Origin: Alcanivoracaceae bacterium
Lineage (GTDB): Bacteria > Pseudomonadota > Gammaproteobacteria > Pseudomonadales > Alcanivoracaceae
Length of the DNA: 54,422 nucleotides
Reading direction: 5' to 3'
NCBI GenBank assembly: GCA_029210325.1
Contig: JARGPU010000010.1
Span: 1 to 54,422 of the forward strand
Shown here: positions 35,393 to 44,652 of the stretch, piece after piece
Numbering within the stretch: position 1 is the first letter of the stretch
Layout: each line of letters starts with the position of its first letter
The notes under the pieces: generated by a model
Databases searched by the model: none
What the model saw: only the letters and a program-made list of their open reading frames with translations
Told to the model about the DNA's origin: nothing
Made by a program: the position numbers and the translations under genes

Positions 35393-36408
35393 TAGCGAAT
35401 CTCTCCGCGGTGCTTAGTCAGCTCCTGCGCCAAATGGTGGGCAGCCATGGCATATAGGTAGCTATGATTGTAGCGGGTGATTACATAGAAGTTGTTGGTG
35501 GTCAGCCAAAACTCGCTGCCATGCTCGCCTTCCAGCTCTATCAGGGCAGCCGGTGTATCGTCGGCCAGACCAGTGAAGCAGAAGTTGCTCTCCTCACAGG
35601 ACACAGACACAGCGCCAGCTGCCTTGGCCGCCCCCAGGGTTGTGCGTGGTTTGTCGAGGGGTTGAATCAGCTTGCGCCATGCCTCTCCTTGCACTCGGGC
35701 ACGGGCTACCAGCGGTTGTCCTGCCTGCCAACCATGGACCTTGAAGTAGTTGGCGATACTGCCTATGGCATCTACAGGGTTGCCGAGCAGATCTATGCGG
35801 CCGTCATCATCCTGATCAATGGCGTAATGGATGTAGCTGGTTGGAATAAACTGCGGATATCCCATGGCACCGGCATAGGAGCCGGTCACTTCGCTGATAT
35901 CGATGCCGGCTTTCTGTTCCAGACGGAACAGCTCCTTTAGCTGACCGCGGAAAAACTTCGAGCGAGGAGGATAGTCAAATCCCAGTGTCGTCAGGGCATC
36001 AATCACTCTGTAAGTGCCCTTGTGACGACCATAGCGAGTTTCCACCCCAAGGATGGCAAGAATCATTTCGGCTGGTACGCCATGAGAGGCTTCCACCGCA
36101 TCCAGGGTGTCTTTATGTTGCTGCCAGAATGCAATTCCCTGCTCGACGCGATCGGGCTGCACAAACAGGCGTCGATAGTCCGCCCATGTCAGGGTTTTTT
36201 CTGCTGGCCGGGCAATTAGTTCAAGAATTTTTTCCTGCTTTTGAGCGTCGGCCAGGAGCGACAAAACACGTTCCCGGTCCAGTCCTTCCTCTGCCAATTC
36301 GTCGGCTACTTTGATGGCTTCCGGGTGCTCGGCATAGCTTGCAAGGGCCGAGCCGGAGGCGCCCCAGCTCAGGGCGGCGAGTGCGAACATCATAATCCGG
36401 TTATTCAC
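35392..36408 (-). CDS. mltB: Membrane-bound lytic murein transglycosylase B
   Basis: A 338-residue transglycosylase. It starts with GTG at 36408, five bases after AAGGAG; ATG codons a few residues later lack a site. A signal peptide ends near ALAS. The catalytic Glu is in ILGVETRYGRHKG, with MGYPQFIPTSY and DGRIDLLGN downstream typical of family 3 (SltB/MltB). No lipobox Cys is seen, so it may be the soluble periplasmic form. It follows rodA by 10 bases. Confidence 0.95.
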   Translation of the reverse strand: MNNRIMMFALAALSWGASGSALASYAEHPEAIKVADELAEEGLDRERVLSLLADAQKQEKILELIARPAEKTLTWADYRRLFVQPDRVEQGIAFWQQHKDTLDAVEASHGVPAEMILAILGVETRYGRHKGTYRVIDALTTLGFDYPPRSKFFRGQLKELFRLEQKAGIDISEVTGSYAGAMGYPQFIPTSYIHYAIDQDDDGRIDLLGNPVDAIGSIANYFKVHGWQAGQPLVARARVQGEAWRKLIQPLDKPRTTLGAAKAAGAVSVSCEESNFCFTGLADDTPAALIELEGEHGSEFWLTTNNFYVITRYNHSYLYAMAAHHLAQELTKHRGEIR

Positions 36409-36417
36409 GTAGTCTCC

Positions 36418-37560
36418 TTATCCCATCAGGCGCCGGTGGGTATGAACTGACATCAGGATGCCGAACCCCGCCAGCAGAGTAACAATGGATGTGCCGCCGT
36501 AGCTGATCAGCGGTAGCGGAACTCCCACCACCGGCAGCAGACCAGACACCATGCCAACATTGACCAGAATATAGATAAAAAATGTGAGGGCCAGTCCCGC
36601 GCCAAACAGGCGTGAAAAAAGATCTTGAGCATGATAACTGATCCACAGGCAGCGACCGATAACGAACAGGTAAAGGGAAAACAACAATAGGATACCTAGC
36701 AGTCCCAGCTCCTCTGAGAGCACCGCGAAGATAAAGTCTGTATGTGACTCGGGCAGGAAGTCGAGTTGTGACTGGGTGCCATTCAGCCACCCTTTACCCT
36801 GAATGCCGCCGGAACCAATGGCGGTTTTTGATTGGATGATGTTCCAGCCGGCGCCGAGCGGGTCCGCCTCCGGGTTCAGAAAGGTATCAACGCGGCGGCG
36901 CTGGTAATCATGCAGTACGTAGAAATACATCAACGGTGCGGCAATGGCAGCGCCGGCTACGGATGCGCCGATTACTCGCCAGCTGAGACCAGCCATAAAC
37001 AGGATGACCAGTCCTGACATGGCAATCAGCAGGGCAGTGCCTAGATCAGGCTGGCGACCGATCAGCATCGCAGGTACCAAAATAATCATTAAGGCAACAA
37101 ACGTATTGGCCATTGAAGGAGGCAGCGCCCGATCCCGAAAAAACCATGCCACCAGAGCCGGCACGGCGATTTTCATTATTTCTGAAGGCTGGAAACGGCC
37201 GATCCCGGGCAGGCTCAACCAGCGCTGCGCACCTTTGGCCTCTGTGCCGATCACCAGAACCAGAATCAGCATGAGCAGGCCGATGCCATAGAGCACTGGT
37301 GACCAGAAGCGGAAAGTGCGCGGTGGAATCTGAGCAAGAATAAATAATACGATGAAGCCCAGCAAAAAGCGGGTCAGCTGGCGCAGCACCAGATCCATGC
37401 TCTCGCCGCCGGCGCTATAAAGCACAAATAAGCCAAAGCCCATGATGGCGAGTAGTCCCGCCAGTAACGGCATGTCGATGTGCAAGCGAAAGGCAAGATC
37501 AAGATTGCCGGGACCGCGCTGATGACTAGGTAGCTGACGAAGATATTCGCGATTGCTCAT
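36418..37560 (-). CDS. rodA: Rod shape-determining SEDS glycosyltransferase
   Basis: A 380-residue polytopic protein, about ten membrane helices, which polymerises glycan strands with PBP2 in the elongasome. The conserved loop with PESHTDFIFAVLSEELG and the closing SYGGTSI segment are SEDS signatures. Its ATG overlaps the mrdA stop by four bases, matching the obligate RodA-PBP2 partnership. Confidence 0.97.
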   Translation of the reverse strand: MSNREYLRQLPSHQRGPGNLDLAFRLHIDMPLLAGLLAIMGFGLFVLYSAGGESMDLVLRQLTRFLLGFIVLFILAQIPPRTFRFWSPVLYGIGLLMLILVLVIGTEAKGAQRWLSLPGIGRFQPSEIMKIAVPALVAWFFRDRALPPSMANTFVALMIILVPAMLIGRQPDLGTALLIAMSGLVILFMAGLSWRVIGASVAGAAIAAPLMYFYVLHDYQRRRVDTFLNPEADPLGAGWNIIQSKTAIGSGGIQGKGWLNGTQSQLDFLPESHTDFIFAVLSEELGLLGILLLFSLYLFVIGRCLWISYHAQDLFSRLFGAGLALTFFIYILVNVGMVSGLLPVVGVPLPLISYGGTSIVTLLAGFGILMSVHTHRRLMG

Positions 37561-39434
37561 GGTGACTCTCCGCCAGCGGCGCTGGATAAACGCGGCTTGC
37601 TTAAATCGCGCAAGTTGCCTTTTCCATCAAGTAGCCAGGCATCCATTATTGCTCGCGCCACGGGCGCTGCAGCACGGCCGCCGGATTCGCCATTCTCCAC
37701 TAGCACGGCAACCGCTATGGCCGGGTTGTCTGCGGGGGCAAAGGCGACAAAAAGTGCGTGGTCGCGCAACCGCTCGCTGACATCCAGGTCCTTATATTCA
37801 ACGTCTGATGCAAGTGAGAACACCTGAGCGGTGCCTGTCTTTCCTGCAATTTGGTATTTCGCGCCTCGCCCGGCTGCCCGAGCTGTGCCGTGGGCACCAT
37901 GAATGACGTCGGTCAGGGCTGCTTCCATAAGCTGCCAGTTATTTGGGTCTTTCAGTGTGAGATCTTTGTCTTCAGTTGCGGCTTTGGCTGTCATCGCTAC
38001 CTGTGGCGGCTTTTGCTTGCCGCGACGTGCACTGATGGCCATCGCCTGGGCTAATTGTAGCGGGGTGGTCAACATATAGCCTTGGCCGATGGATGTGTTC
38101 ACCGTGTCGCCGTGGAACCAGGAGCTACGTCGTGCGCTCTGTTTCCACTGGCGAGAGGGCAGAATGCCGCCGAGCTCGCCCTGCAGATCAATGCCGGTCC
38201 GACGGCCGAGATTGAAGTAACTGAGAAAGTCTGACATATGGTCAATGCCCATCTTCAAACTGGCATCGTAAAAGTATGTGTCACAGGACTCCACGATAGC
38301 CTTGTGTAAGTCGACTTTGCCGTGGCCGCCACGTTTCCAGTCGCGGAATACTCGTGCAGTGCCGGGTAAGCGGAAGAAGCCAGGGTCCTGAATGGTGCGT
38401 TGCCAGTTGGTAACCCCCGCTTCGAGCGCAGCCAGCCCCATCATTGATTTTATTGTTGAGCCTGGTGGGTACTGACCCTGTAGCGCGCGATTGAATAGTG
38501 GGCGATCAGGGTCCTCCCGGTAGGCGCCATAATCTCTTAATGAAATGCCAGTAACAAAAAGATTCGGATCGAAGCCCGGGCGGCTGATGAAAGCGAGTAC
38601 GCCACCATCCCGGGGGTCTATGGCGATAGCGGCGCCACGTCGTCCGCCGAGCGCGTTCCAGCCGGCTCGTTGGACATCCAGGTCGAGGTAAAGAGTGATG
38701 TCCCGTCCCGCTACTGGTGGAGTTTCATCAAGTACCTGCTGGACCCGGCCTCGGGCATTGGTTTCCGCTTTGCGGTAGCCGACACTGCCATGCAGTTCAC
38801 TTTCGTATTGCCGTTCGATGCCAGCGCGGCCGTAGAAATTGGTGCCGCTGTAATTTGCCAGAGTGGCCTCATCCATGGCAGAGATATCTTGCACGTTGAT
38901 GCGGTTAACATAGCCAATCAAATGAGAAAAGAGTTCGCCGTAGGGATAGTGACGGATCGCTTCTGCCTCAATGCGTACGCCGGGCCACTCATGACGTGCT
39001 TCGGCGACTAGAGCAATTTCTTCGGCAGTAAGACGGCTGCGCAGTGGCACCGGCTCCCATGGGCGGCGACGCTGACTGAGCTGGGCACGGAATCGCTCCA
39101 ATTGATCTTCGTCAATATCTATCAGCTCGCTTAGGCCTTCCAATGCTGCTTCCATGTCGCGTAGCTGCTCAGGAATCACGACCAGGGAAAAGTCAGGTTG
39201 GTTGTCGGCCAGAATGCGACTATGACGATCCAGAATGAGACCCCGCGGCGGAGCAATCGGTTGAGTTTGTACGCGGTTCTGATCGGCGAGTGCTCGAAAT
39301 CGATCATGCTGAGCCCATTGCAGCCAGACTATTCTGCTGACCAGAGAGGCCAGTACGATCACCACGAAAACCAATGTCCAGACAAGACGCATCTGGATGA
39401 TTTGGCTTTCTCGTTGACGATCACGCAGGCGCAT
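37557..39434 (-). CDS. mrdA: Peptidoglycan transpeptidase PBP2
   Basis: A 625-residue class B penicillin-binding protein. I start at ATG 39434, 10 bases after rlmH, though no strong Shine-Dalgarno is visible; a longer frame to 39485 overlaps rlmH. One membrane anchor (about 15-37) precedes a pedestal and a transpeptidase domain with active Ser326 in STIK, SCD in ESCDTYF and KTGTAQ. It cross-links lateral wall peptides with RodA, whose gene overlaps its end. Confidence 0.96.
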   Translation of the reverse strand: MRLRDRQRESQIIQMRLVWTLVFVVIVLASLVSRIVWLQWAQHDRFRALADQNRVQTQPIAPPRGLILDRHSRILADNQPDFSLVVIPEQLRDMEAALEGLSELIDIDEDQLERFRAQLSQRRRPWEPVPLRSRLTAEEIALVAEARHEWPGVRIEAEAIRHYPYGELFSHLIGYVNRINVQDISAMDEATLANYSGTNFYGRAGIERQYESELHGSVGYRKAETNARGRVQQVLDETPPVAGRDITLYLDLDVQRAGWNALGGRRGAAIAIDPRDGGVLAFISRPGFDPNLFVTGISLRDYGAYREDPDRPLFNRALQGQYPPGSTIKSMMGLAALEAGVTNWQRTIQDPGFFRLPGTARVFRDWKRGGHGKVDLHKAIVESCDTYFYDASLKMGIDHMSDFLSYFNLGRRTGIDLQGELGGILPSRQWKQSARRSSWFHGDTVNTSIGQGYMLTTPLQLAQAMAISARRGKQKPPQVAMTAKAATEDKDLTLKDPNNWQLMEAALTDVIHGAHGTARAAGRGAKYQIAGKTGTAQVFSLASDVEYKDLDVSERLRDHALFVAFAPADNPAIAVAVLVENGESGGRAAAPVARAIMDAWLLDGKGNLRDLSKPRLSSAAGGESP

Positions 39435-39444
39435 AGCAGTCAAA

Positions 39445-39912
39445 TCATCGATGGTAAGGATGGCCGGACAGAAGACTCCAGCCACGGTAGATCTGTTCCG
39501 CCACCAGAATGCGTACCAAAGGGTGGGGCAGTGTCAAAGCGGACAGTGACCACTGTTCATGGCACTGCCTGGATAGCTGCGCATCAAGTCCATCCGGGCC
39601 GCCAATCAGTAGTGCCATGTCCTGACTCTGGTCGCGCAAAGTCTGCAGTTTGTTTGCCAGCTGTGGCGTATCGATTTGTTTGCCCAGTACTTCGAGGGCG
39701 ACGGTGTGGATGGCTGGATATTTTTGTAGCCGTTTTTGAATGGCGATGGCTTCTTCAGCAATCAGTGTGGCTGTGTCACCGCGTCGCTTTGGCAGGGGAA
39801 TTTCTTCGAACTCAAGACGAATATCACCGGACAGTCGGCGTCGATATTCCTCCACGCCTGCATCGACCCAGTCCGGCATTTTTGTTCCGATGGCCAGTAC
39901 TCTTACCAGCAT
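39445..39912 (-). CDS. rlmH: 23S rRNA (pseudouridine1915-N3)-methyltransferase
   Basis: A 155-residue SPOUT methyltransferase of exactly the usual length, starting at ATG 39912. The knot region LLIGGPDGL and the C-terminal LPHPLVRILVAEQIYRGW with the ending HPYHR are diagnostic. It methylates position 1915 in helix 69 of mature ribosomes. Frames extending to 39999 add an unrelated N-terminus and overlap rsfS. Confidence 0.97.
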   Translation of the reverse strand: MLVRVLAIGTKMPDWVDAGVEEYRRRLSGDIRLEFEEIPLPKRRGDTATLIAEEAIAIQKRLQKYPAIHTVALEVLGKQIDTPQLANKLQTLRDQSQDMALLIGGPDGLDAQLSRQCHEQWSLSALTLPHPLVRILVAEQIYRGWSLLSGHPYHR

Positions 39913-39956
39913 GGTGAGTTCCGCAAAGCAGATGCGCTTCCTGCCATGGCCGTCAA

Positions 39957-40316
39957 TCAGGTTTCCTGACGATCGGGGTGGTGAGCGGGATTGCGCCACA
40001 GGCGTTCAAGGTCGTAGTACTCTCGGGTTGATGTCTGCATGACGTGGACAATCACATCGCCTAAGTCGACCAGAACCCACTCGGCGCTTTGTTCGCCTTC
40101 TACGCCTACTGGCATAAACCCGGCTTCCTTGATCTTTTCCTGCACCGTATCGGCCAAGGCCTTGACGTGGCGGGTGGAGGTGCCGCTGGCGATCACCATC
40201 TGGTCGGCCAAGCTGGTCATCTCGCCGATATTCAGCACGGTGACATTCTTCGCTTTCATTTCTTCGAGCGCATTAATAACGGTGTCGAGCAGGAGAGTAG
40301 GGCTGGTCTGGCTCAT
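39957..40316 (-). CDS. rsfS: Ribosomal silencing factor RsfS
   Basis: A 119-residue protein that binds ribosomal protein uL14 and blocks subunit joining in starvation. MVIASGTSTRHVKALAD and WVLVDLGDVIVHVM followed by REYYDLERLW are the family hallmarks. Its ATG overlaps the nadD stop by four bases, and rlmH follows after 44 bases. Confidence 0.97.
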   Translation of the reverse strand: MSQTSPTLLLDTVINALEEMKAKNVTVLNIGEMTSLADQMVIASGTSTRHVKALADTVQEKIKEAGFMPVGVEGEQSAEWVLVDLGDVIVHVMQTSTREYYDLERLWRNPAHHPDRQET

Positions 40317-40990
40317 GAATCCTCATCATTTGGGCGGACATCAATGGGCACAGTATACAGGCCATGCTGGTGAATATGTGCGAGCACGCCACCATCCAGT
40401 GAGGTGCAGTGATCTTTTTCTGCCAGCAGCCGACGGATGGCGCTAGAGGATACGTCCAAAAAGGGCGCGCTTAGCATCAGGCGGCGTCCTGCCGGCTGGG
40501 CAAGCAGGCTGTTTGCATCTGTCACGGGGAATGCCTGAAGCACCTCGTTTACCGGCTCTGCAGCCCCAGGGCGGGGCAGCACGGCCAGATGACAGAGCGC
40601 CGGGTAATCCCGCCAGCGATGCCAGAGGTGCAGGGTGGCAAGGCTGTCAGCACCGAGGATTAGCACCAGTGGCTTGTCAGGATGATTGGCGCGCAGTTCC
40701 GTCAGCGTGTCGATGGTCCAGGATGGCCCGGCCCGACGTAGCTCGCGGTCATCGGTGAGTAGTTCGGGGTAGGGCTGGATGGCGATCTTCAGCATGGCCA
40801 GACGCTGCTCGGCGCTGGCAGCTGGCTGGGGCCGATGAGGCGGCACTGCGTTAGGTAGAAGATACACACTGGCGCCGCCAAGGGCTTTGGAGACTGCTCG
40901 GGCAGCGTCTATATGGGCGCGATGCACCGGATCAAAGGTGCCGCCGAACAGAATCAACGGCACCCCCTCATCAGTATCAGCTGCGGACAT
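40313..40990 (-). CDS. nadD: Nicotinate-nucleotide adenylyltransferase
   Basis: About 225 residues, forming deamido-NAD from nicotinate mononucleotide and ATP. The nucleotidyltransferase motif [11 protein letters not shown] and the late SSSAIRR (ISSTxIR-type) motif are present. I prefer ATG 40990, which overlaps the end of proA by 14 bases; ATG 41008 is also possible. Confidence 0.95.
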   Translation of the reverse strand: MSAADTDEGVPLILFGGTFDPVHRAHIDAARAVSKALGGASVYLLPNAVPPHRPQPAASAEQRLAMLKIAIQPYPELLTDDRELRRAGPSWTIDTLTELRANHPDKPLVLILGADSLATLHLWHRWRDYPALCHLAVLPRPGAAEPVNEVLQAFPVTDANSLLAQPAGRRLMLSAPFLDVSSSAIRRLLAEKDHCTSLDGGVLAHIHQHGLYTVPIDVRPNDEDS

Positions 40991-42233
40991 GACCGTCGCC
41001 GAGGACAATCCATTTTTGGCTGGTCAGTCCTTCAAGGCCGACCGGGCCACGAGCATGGATCTTATCGGTGGAAATGCCAATTTCTGCGCCTAGACCATAC
41101 TCAAAGCCATCAGCGAAGCGGGTTGAGGCATTAACCATCACTGAGCTTGAGTCCACTTCGGCGAGGAAGCGCCGTGCACGGGTGAAGTTCTCAGTGACTA
41201 TGCTTTCCGTGTGGGCAGAGCTGTAGCGGGCGATATGGTCCATGGCCTGATCCATGTCAGCGACAATCTTTACTGCCAGAATCGGCGCCAGATATTCCTC
41301 TGCCCAGTCCTGCTCGCTGGCCTCATGCATGGTTGTCACCAGCGCTCGGGCGGCGGGGCAGCCACGCAGTTCGACGCCTTTGTCCATGTAGGCTCTGGCT
41401 AGTTGGGGTAGAACCCGCTCGGCAATTCCCTCGGCCACCAGCAGAGTTTCCATCGTGTTGCAGGTGCCGTAGCGGTGGGTCTTGGCATTGATGGCGATGG
41501 CCATGGCTTTATCGATATCCGCTTGATCGTCGATATAAACATGACAATTGCCGTCCAGGTGCTTGATCACCGGCACCCGAGCTTCACGGCTGATGCGCTC
41601 AATCAGGCCCTTGCCGCCGCGCGGTACGATCACATCGACATATTCGGGGCGGCTGATCATCTCGCCCACTGCTGCACGGTCGGTGGTGTCGATAACTTGC
41701 ACTGCCGTACCAGGCAGGCCGGCGGCAGTAAGGCCTTCGCTGATGCAGGCGGCGATGGCTCGGTTGCTGTGAATCGCTTCCGAGCCACCGCGCAGAATGG
41801 CGGCATTGCCGGACTTCAGGCACAGCGCTGCGGCGTCGATGGTGACGTTAGGGCGCGACTCGTAAATGATGCCGATAACCCCAAGAGGGACGCGCATGTG
41901 GCCGACCTGAATGCCGCTCGGGCGGTACTTCAGATTAGTGATTTCACCAACCGGGTCGGCTAACGCAGCGACCTGTTCAAGGCCTTCAATCATGGCCTCA
42001 AAGCGAGCAGGAGTCAGTTCCAGCCGGTCCAGCAAGGCCGCATCTAACCCGCCAGCCTTGCCGGCGTCCATATCTGCGCTATTGGCGGCCAAAATGGCTG
42101 TCTGCTGCCGTTTCAGGCTGGTGGCAATCTCTGCCAATGCGCGGTCTTTATCGCCGCGTGTGGCACGCGCCATATGCCGGGCTGCTGCTCGGGCTTGCTG
42201 GCCAATTTGCTGGAAATACTGCTCAATCGTCAT
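40977..42233 (-). CDS. proA: Gamma-glutamyl phosphate reductase
   Basis: A 418-residue NADPH-dependent enzyme giving glutamate-5-semialdehyde for proline. The catalytic Cys is in [11 protein letters not shown], with IPRGG-type [13 protein letters not shown] and [12 protein letters not shown] segments typical of ProA. Start ATG 42233 has GGAG about 11 bases upstream. A TATAAT (42268-42273 on the minus strand) lies upstream, and the gene heads the proA-nadD-rsfS-rlmH-mrdA-rodA-mltB-rlpA run. Confidence 0.97.
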   Translation of the reverse strand: MTIEQYFQQIGQQARAAARHMARATRGDKDRALAEIATSLKRQQTAILAANSADMDAGKAGGLDAALLDRLELTPARFEAMIEGLEQVAALADPVGEITNLKYRPSGIQVGHMRVPLGVIGIIYESRPNVTIDAAALCLKSGNAAILRGGSEAIHSNRAIAACISEGLTAAGLPGTAVQVIDTTDRAAVGEMISRPEYVDVIVPRGGKGLIERISREARVPVIKHLDGNCHVYIDDQADIDKAMAIAINAKTHRYGTCNTMETLLVAEGIAERVLPQLARAYMDKGVELRGCPAARALVTTMHEASEQDWAEEYLAPILAVKIVADMDQAMDHIARYSSAHTESIVTENFTRARRFLAEVDSSSVMVNASTRFADGFEYGLGAEIGISTDKIHARGPVGLEGLTSQKWIVLGDGHVRS

Positions 42234-42267
42234 CGGACACGCTGCTCCGGGATACATAAAGACGACG

Positions 42268-42273
42268 ATTATA
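42268..42273 (-). promoter_or_regulatory. Consensus -10 element for proA
   Basis: TATAAT on the minus strand, placing transcription start near 42261 and a 28-base leader before proA. No good -35 hexamer is seen 16-18 bases upstream; a GCGC-GTAAA-GCGC inverted repeat occupies that position. Confidence 0.5.
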
Positions 42274-42415
42274 GCCGTCCCAAGCGCTTTACGCGCCCTG
42301 CCTTTCCCGTAACAATCGACCTCCAGCCCGATTTTTTGCTCCTCGAGGAGAGGACTTTGAGGTTGGACACAATAATAAAGAAAATCCGCAGCCCGTGTGT
42401 GGAGGGCAGCCAGCT

Positions 42416-43705
42416 ATGAAAATCAGGTATCAGGCGTACAGTCGAAACGCAATCAAAGCAGATCCGCAGACCATGTGGGTCGGACCGTGGAAAATCGATT
42501 ATCTGGCCTTCAGTGACCCGGCTCAGTATCACAAGCCGCCGTTGCTGGTCATCGGCGGCGCGTTTCAGAACTTCACCTCTTATAAATACTGCGTCGAACG
42601 CATATACGACGATTTCCCGGTAATCCTGGTGGATCTGCCTTCGCTTGGTAGCAATGATCAGATTGCTCACGATCTGGGTATGGAGGATCTGGCGGATCTT
42701 CTATATGGCTTTGTTCAAGCAATGGGTCTTGGCAAGGTGCATCTGATGGGGTTGTCACTGGGATCCGCTATCGCCAGTACCTTTGCATACAAATATCCAG
42801 CCGAGACCGGCAAGCTAATTGTCGCCGGCATTATCACCCGACCGCGAAAAAGCTGGCGCATGCTGGTGGACGAATCCGTTCGGGTGCTTGATGAAGGGCG
42901 TATGGATGAGTTTAGTCAGGCAGTAGTGCTCTATCTGGTTAATTATCAGCGCCTGAAAGAAACCGGTATTACCCCGACTGCGCGTAAATTGTTTTATCGA
43001 CAGATGAAGGCGCTCAACGATAATGAGCGAGAGCGTTACAAGATCAATGGCCGGCGTCTGTTGTCTGTTGAGGGTGTGCTTGGCTACCCGAATTGTGAAA
43101 CGCTGGTGACCACTGGTGAGTTTGATAGTTTTACTTTGCCGTGGGAGAACGCAGCCTTTTCTAGCAAGTGCCCCAACTCAACCTTTGTCTTGATTGATGG
43201 TGCCGATCATTTGCCGCAGTTGGAAAAGCGAGAGGTTTCACTGGAGCTATTCTCGGCTTTTTTAAATGGTCGCCCGCTCGGCAATGTCGCTGGTATTCGG
43301 GTTATGCCGAAGGGAACTTACGATCGTCTGGAGCGGCGTCGTAGCGATCGTTGGGCGCCGTCCAACACCCGTGGCCGGGTCATCAGTGAGTCGCGAATTG
43401 GCGACCAGTTCCGCTTTGATCAGGAGGTTAAAGTCGTAGATGTCAGTTTTTTTGGCTGTCTTTTGAAGCTGGAACGCCCTGGTTTTTCGCTGGCAGAACA
43501 TGCCCGTGACTGCACGCTTTACATGACTTCACCAGAATTGAAGCTAGAGCTTCTGGTCTTCGATTATGACGATGCCGGACATCTTCGCTGTTTGTTTAAG
43601 CATGGCAATATCGCAGAGGCAGAGCGCTTTGCAGCGCTGCTGAAGGATGATGCCTACTTTCTCCAGGTAGCCGGCGAGGGTAAGTTGCACAAAATCTATG
43701 GTTGA
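42416..43705 (+). CDS. RhlA-like alpha/beta hydrolase fused to a PilZ domain
   Basis: A 429-residue two-domain protein from ATG 42416 (GGAGGG upstream). Residues 1-280 form an alpha/beta hydrolase: oxyanion region VIGGAFQN, nucleophile elbow GLSLGSA, acid in GEFDSFT and His in GADHLPQ. Its organisation and the VDLPSLGSN and GEFDSFT segments resemble RhlA, the synthase joining two 3-hydroxyacyl chains. From about residue 305 to the end is a PilZ domain with the c-di-GMP motifs RRRSDR and DVSFFG. A ligand-controlled lipid hydrolase or acyltransferase is the natural inference. It stands alone between proA and bamD with its own terminator. No rhamnosyltransferase is nearby. Confidence 0.85.
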   Translation: MKIRYQAYSRNAIKADPQTMWVGPWKIDYLAFSDPAQYHKPPLLVIGGAFQNFTSYKYCVERIYDDFPVILVDLPSLGSNDQIAHDLGMEDLADLLYGFVQAMGLGKVHLMGLSLGSAIASTFAYKYPAETGKLIVAGIITRPRKSWRMLVDESVRVLDEGRMDEFSQAVVLYLVNYQRLKETGITPTARKLFYRQMKALNDNERERYKINGRRLLSVEGVLGYPNCETLVTTGEFDSFTLPWENAAFSSKCPNSTFVLIDGADHLPQLEKREVSLELFSAFLNGRPLGNVAGIRVMPKGTYDRLERRRSDRWAPSNTRGRVISESRIGDQFRFDQEVKVVDVSFFGCLLKLERPGFSLAEHARDCTLYMTSPELKLELLVFDYDDAGHLRCLFKHGNIAEAERFAALLKDDAYFLQVAGEGKLHKIYG

Positions 43706-43714
43706 GTTTTCCGC

Positions 43715-43753
43715 AACATAAAAAAGGCCGGTGAAACCGGCCTTTTTTATGTT
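43715..43753. terminator. Bidirectional rho-independent terminator
   Basis: An 18-bp stem around GGCCGGT-GAA-ACCGGCC with six-base A and T flanks, shared by the convergent hydrolase-PilZ and bamD genes. Confidence 0.9.
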
Positions 43754-43767
43754 TGCATTGAGAGCGG

Positions 43768-44583
43768 CTATTTGAGCAGGTCAAATGTCAGCAGTGATAA
43801 CCAGTTGCGCTCGCCTGATGGCCACCACTCGATGGTTACTTCTCCATCTTCCAGCCACTCACTATTGGGCCAGTTCTGCTGCAGCAGTTCGCGACCCTTG
43901 GCTGCTAGCGCAGGTTGCTCAAGTGACTGGTAGGATTTTGTCAGAATGGCCAGAGCCTCCTCAACAGAGCTGGTCTGCTGGAAGTGACGAATAACGTCCT
44001 GCGCCCGGTTTGCCGCTGCAATATAGGCTTGCCGGCGGGCATAGTAGCGTGCCGCAATAATCTCCTGCTCGGCCAGCAGATTGCGGATAAACAGCATCCT
44101 GTTGCGGGCGTCCGGGGCGTACTGGCTGTCCGGGTAGCGCCGCACCAGTTCATCAAAATCGCGGAACGCGTCTTTCATGGTGGCAAGGTCCCGTGGCGCC
44201 TTGTCGCTGCCGAATACCCGGTCAAACATGCCCTGATCCATGTAATAGTGAGCCAGGCCGCGCAGGTAGAGAACGTAATCCACATGCTCGTGAGTCGGGT
44301 AGGTTCGGATAAAACGTTCTGCCTGAGCGGTGGCCCCGGGGTAGTCCAGTGACCGGTAGCGGGCATAGATCAGATCTATTTGTGCCTGCTCGGTAAAGTC
44401 ACCGTAGGGGAAGCGTGCTTCCAGCTCCTCGAGCTGCTCTATGGCGTCAAGGAATGTTTTCCGGTCAAGCTGTTTGCGTGCTTCGCGGTAATGCTCGGCC
44501 TCGGTCAGCTCCCGTTTATCTGCCGGATTGCCAGCACAGGCAGCCAGCGTTAGTGCTATCAGAATCAAAAACAGCTTTTGCAT
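43768..44583 (-). CDS. bamD: Outer membrane protein assembly factor BamD
   Basis: A 271-residue lipoprotein with lipobox LAAC (Cys16) and five TPR repeats, of normal length or slightly longer. FPYGDFTEQAQIDLIYA and RYPDSQYAPDARNRM are conserved BamD segments. It is the essential lipoprotein of the BAM complex that inserts beta-barrels. Transcribed divergently from rluD, as commonly found. Confidence 0.96.
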   Translation of the reverse strand: MQKLFLILIALTLAACAGNPADKRELTEAEHYREARKQLDRKTFLDAIEQLEELEARFPYGDFTEQAQIDLIYARYRSLDYPGATAQAERFIRTYPTHEHVDYVLYLRGLAHYYMDQGMFDRVFGSDKAPRDLATMKDAFRDFDELVRRYPDSQYAPDARNRMLFIRNLLAEQEIIAARYYARRQAYIAAANRAQDVIRHFQQTSSVEEALAILTKSYQSLEQPALAAKGRELLQQNWPNSEWLEDGEVTIEWWPSGERNWLSLLTFDLLK

Positions 44584-44652
44584 CAGAACTCTTTGCCGTC
44601 ATAAGGCTACAATAGGGCCGGTATTTAATCACAGCCACAGCAGCAGGTCGCC

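Noticed and set aside
42339-42350. CTCCTCGAGGAG palindrome before the hydrolase-PilZ gene
   Set aside because: Same chance argument as above, with no supporting second site or spacing to a promoter.
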